The notes under the pieces are model-generated. The model made no database searches. It had not been told where the DNA came from and saw only the letters and a list, made by a program, of their open reading frames with translations. A program made the position numbers and the translations under genes. Positions 5,399 through 6,932 of a stretch of DNA of 6,932 nucleotides are shown one piece after another. The stretch is from Methanothrix sp. (lineage in GTDB: Archaea > Halobacteriota > Methanosarcinia > Methanotrichales > Methanotrichaceae): the NCBI GenBank assembly GCA_028679775.1, contig JAJRAX010000257.1, forward strand, positions 1 to 6,932, given 5' to 3'. The number at the start of each line of letters is the position of its first letter. The stretch's first letter is position 1.

Positions 5399-6340
5399 AT
5401 GCCCGCCGATCGAATTCCAATAGCCAGGTTCTCAGCCGTCACCAAGATCTCAGAGAAAGCTTTGCGATACTATGACAGGAAAGGAATCCTGGTGCCAGAG
5501 ATCAGAGATCCCTGCACAGGCTACAGGTACTACACAGCTACCCAGATGCAGCGAGGGGTGAAGATCAGAGCCCTTTGCAGCCTGGGATTTTCTCTTGATG
5601 ACCTGTTGGAATACCTGCAAGCAGAAGCGGATGGCGACCTGAAGAGAGCTGAATGTCTCAGGAAAAAGCAGCTAACCGCCGTCCGTTCAGAGCTATTGCG
5701 TCTGCAAAAGATCGAGGCCTTGCTCCAAGAAGAAGAAACGGAGTTGATAGGAATGGCATTAACACAACCCACTGTAAAAGATGTTCCCGCACTGCGAGTA
5801 CTCTCAAGGAAGGATAAAGGATCCCTCAGCGCCACAGTTGGAAAGCTAATCGGAGAGCTATGCATCCTTGCATCGCTTCCATCCAATCAGAGAAATCAGT
5901 TGAAGGTAACAGGCCCGGTAATGTCCCTTTACTACGAGGACTGCACAGACGGGAATGGCAGCGAAAATGTGGAGAAGTGTGGCGAGAATAGCGAAGGAAA
6001 AACCGATATGATGAATAAAAATGGAGAAGATCTGGGCGACTGGTCTGAAAAGGAGGTGAACATCGAGGTCGTCCTGCCTGTCACAGGGCGAGTGGAGATT
6101 CCTGAGTCGTATAATTCTGTCGAGCTGAAGAGCCTTCCACAGGCAAGAGTTGTTTCCCTGATTCATAAGGGCAGCTACCCCACTATTCATCAATCCTATC
6201 AGGTCGTCTTCGAGCACATGGCCAGGGAAGGACTTGAGGTATCAGGGCCTATCCGGGAGCTGTACCTGAACGATCCGGCCCTGGAGGCAGAAAAGGACCT
6301 GCTGACTGAGATCCAGGTGCCGTTCAAAAAAGCGCTGTGA
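5399..6340 (+). CDS. MerR-family regulator with GyrI-like effector-binding domain
   Basis: This is a 313-residue DNA-binding protein. The N-terminal winged helix spans about 4-75, with IARFSAVTKISEKALRYYDR (8-27), GILVPEIRDPCTGYRYYT (29-46) and GFSLDDLLEYL (63-73), all classic MerR signatures. A charged helix (about 79-116) should form the dimer coiled coil. The rest (about 121-313) resembles the GyrI-like/AraC effector-binding domain, as in BmrR-type multidrug sensors: VTGPVMSLYYED (170-181), VNIEVVLPVTGRVEI (220-234), ARVVSLIHKGSYPTIHQSY (249-267) and SGPIRELYLNDP (282-293). Odd: about 35 polar, Asp/Glu/Asn/Gly-rich residues (182-216) interrupt this domain. The frame also has an upstream ATG at 5303, but its extra 32 residues are unlike the family, and the promoter at 5367 lies inside them, so Met at 5399 is preferred. 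It is divergent from the CoA ligase, which is a likely target together with its own gene. The ligand is unknown. Confidence 0.9.
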   Translation: MPADRIPIARFSAVTKISEKALRYYDRKGILVPEIRDPCTGYRYYTATQMQRGVKIRALCSLGFSLDDLLEYLQAEADGDLKRAECLRKKQLTAVRSELLRLQKIEALLQEEETELIGMALTQPTVKDVPALRVLSRKDKGSLSATVGKLIGELCILASLPSNQRNQLKVTGPVMSLYYEDCTDGNGSENVEKCGENSEGKTDMMNKNGEDLGDWSEKEVNIEVVLPVTGRVEIPESYNSVELKSLPQARVVSLIHKGSYPTIHQSYQVVFEHMAREGLEVSGPIRELYLNDPALEAEKDLLTEIQVPFKKAL

Positions 6341-6420
6341 TTTTTTTAATCAAACTGCGTGCGGCCACCCCACCCTAAAGATGGAGTATGCTTCGGGCCG
6401 CACGCCCTCGCGCCCAGTTT
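6341..6420 (+). terminator. Strong hairpin after the MerR-type gene
   Basis: A run of seven T follows the stop codon directly, inside the small inverted repeat TGATT-TTTTT-AATCA. Then GCGTGCGGCC (6357-6366) and GGCCGCACGC (6396-6405) form a perfect 10-bp, very GC-rich stem around a 29-base loop, followed by GTTTTAT from 6417. It probably ends the regulator transcript. The loop is long for a simple terminator, so a structured RNA is an alternative. Confidence 0.5.
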
Positions 6421-6425
6421 TATGG

Positions 6426-6490
6426 ATTCCAGAAATCATCAAGTTTTCGTTGCCTAGATCCCTCTGATTCGCATAATAGATATCTGGAAT
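6426..6490. repeat. 8-bp inverted repeat upstream of the acylphosphatase gene
   Basis: ATTCCAGA (6426-6433) and TCTGGAAT (6483-6490) are perfect inverted copies 49 bases apart. The gap between the regulator and the acylphosphatase (6341-6582, 242 bases) holds no supported gene. This repeat may be chance or paired binding sites. Confidence 0.25.
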
Positions 6491-6524
6491 TAAAGAAAGA
6501 ATGGGCTATGCATATCTACAGAGA

Positions 6525-6548
6525 GTTTTTAATCATAACAGTAAAAAC
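6525..6548 (+). promoter_or_regulatory. AT-rich inverted repeat in the acylphosphatase promoter region
   Basis: GTTTTTA (6525-6531) and TAAAAAC (6542-6548) are perfect inverted copies around a 10-base spacer. The left arm, TTTTTAAT, is also the best TATA candidate for the gene at 6583; it would start transcription near 6555 and leave a short leader with the ribosome binding site at 6572. Confidence 0.35.
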
Positions 6549-6571
6549 CAAATAGTTTGCCGATACATATC

Positions 6572-6576
6572 AAGGA
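6572..6576 (+). promoter_or_regulatory. Ribosome binding site of the acylphosphatase gene
   Basis: AAGGA lies 6 bases before the ATG at 6583 and supports this start. Confidence 0.5.
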
Positions 6577-6582
6577 TTGACT

Positions 6583-6932
6583 ATGAAGCACAAGATTAAG
6601 ATTACAGGTCCCAAAGTCCATGATGTAGGCTATCGAGTATTTCTGCTCAAACATGCCATGAATGTAGCTTTACCCGGACTTTCAACCTACAACTGGGATG
6701 AAGATAGCCAGCAAGAGGTAATCGCCCTGGTGGAGGGAGATGAAGCCCGAATTAAGGCCTTCCAGAAAGCAATTGAGAAGAGTAAGCCAGAACTGGCAGA
6801 AGTCTCTAAGATAACCTCAGAACCATACGACGGCGAAGTTGGGCGAACCAGTGAGGTAGCTATGCTTTGCTCATTCGTCCAACTGGATAAGGCCATTCCG
6901 CTGCTCCTTGATATGAGAGACGATCTCAAAGC
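6583..6932 (+). CDS. Acylphosphatase-domain protein, long archaeal form (3' end missing)
   Basis: The frame is open from ATG 6583 to the window edge, giving 116 complete codons. Residues 1 to about 93 form an acylphosphatase domain, which hydrolyses the carboxyl-phosphate bond of acyl phosphates. ITGPKVHDVGYRVFLLKHA (7-25) corresponds to the phosphate-binding loop, with Arg18 as the phosphate-binding arginine. Asn37 in STYNWDED (34-41) aligns with the catalytic asparagine, and QEVIALVEGDEARIKAF (44-60) is the following strand and helix. Ordinary acylphosphatases end near 90-100 residues. Here the chain goes on with FVQLDKAIPLLLDMRDDLK (98-116), a helical, probably coiled-coil tail that I recall from other methanogen proteins of this type, whose role is unknown. 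Both catalytic residues are present, so activity is likely. In an acetate-using methanogen acetyl phosphate could be a substrate, but that is a guess. Confidence 0.82.
   Translation, partial: MKHKIKITGPKVHDVGYRVFLLKHAMNVALPGLSTYNWDEDSQQEVIALVEGDEARIKAFQKAIEKSKPELAEVSKITSEPYDGEVGRTSEVAMLCSFVQLDKAIPLLLDMRDDLK

Noticed and set aside
6357..6405. GC-rich stem considered as a tRNA or C/D-box RNA
   Set aside because: There are no D or T arms and no CCA-type acceptor pattern, and the C and D box motifs are absent.
6501..6599. Short ATG frame of 32 codons overlapping the acylphosphatase start
   Set aside because: It lacks a ribosome binding site and runs into the acylphosphatase coding start in another frame; it looks like chance.
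1..6932. CRISPR array, insertion sequence, integrase or toxin-antitoxin pair
   Set aside because: No regularly spaced repeats, no transposase or recombinase frame and no terminal repeats were found. The NYN gene has no convincing antitoxin beside it; the 35-codon frame upstream is too uncertain to call one.

Overview
The window looks like a piece of a methanogenic archaeon's chromosome, most likely Methanothrix (Methanosaeta) or a close relative. This is inferred from the gene families (short FKBP with an insert domain, NYN/LabA nuclease, HtpX-PspAB pair, MerR with a GyrI-like domain, archaeal long acylphosphatase), from TATA-type promoters, from GGAGG/GGTGA ribosome binding sites and from TTG starts. 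The genus is a judgement from memory of such proteins, not a search result.

Layout. Positions 1-732 hold the 3' part of a substrate-binding protein of a metal-chelate/cobalamin-type ABC importer, closed by a good hairpin (741-764). This gene is visibly more AT-rich than the rest. A 230-base spacer follows. The next unit runs on the minus strand: htpX (2444 to 1560), then after a single base pspAB (1558 to 995). This is a membrane metalloprotease coupled to a small soluble partner of the phage-shock/envelope-stress network, with no pspA in view. Divergent from it is a 149-residue FKBP-type peptidyl-prolyl isomerase (2609-3058).

A clear TATA box at 3082 opens a leader of about 120 bases that contains a possible 35-codon ORF and a perfect 8-bp hairpin. 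It runs into an NYN-domain (PIN-like) protein that starts at TTG 3235. That gene converges on a phenylacetate-CoA ligase-type adenylate-forming enzyme (minus strand, 5146 or 5194 to 3821), with a two-way terminator hairpin between them. The ligase is divergent from a MerR-family regulator with a GyrI-like ligand-binding domain (5399-6340). The arrangement suggests that the regulator controls the ligase, itself, or both. The ligase leader carries a long two-part inverted repeat that encloses one candidate start codon and abuts the other. After a strong 10-bp hairpin behind the regulator, the window ends in the first 116 codons of a long acylphosphatase (6583 onward).

The coding content is mostly ordinary housekeeping and stress genes. 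I do not see a clearly new multi-gene system. The points most worth checking are the ligase leader hairpin, the NYN leader with its small ORF, the HtpX-PspAB pair without PspA, and the acidic insertion in the MerR sensor domain. All structures were found by eye; no folding energies or database searches were run.
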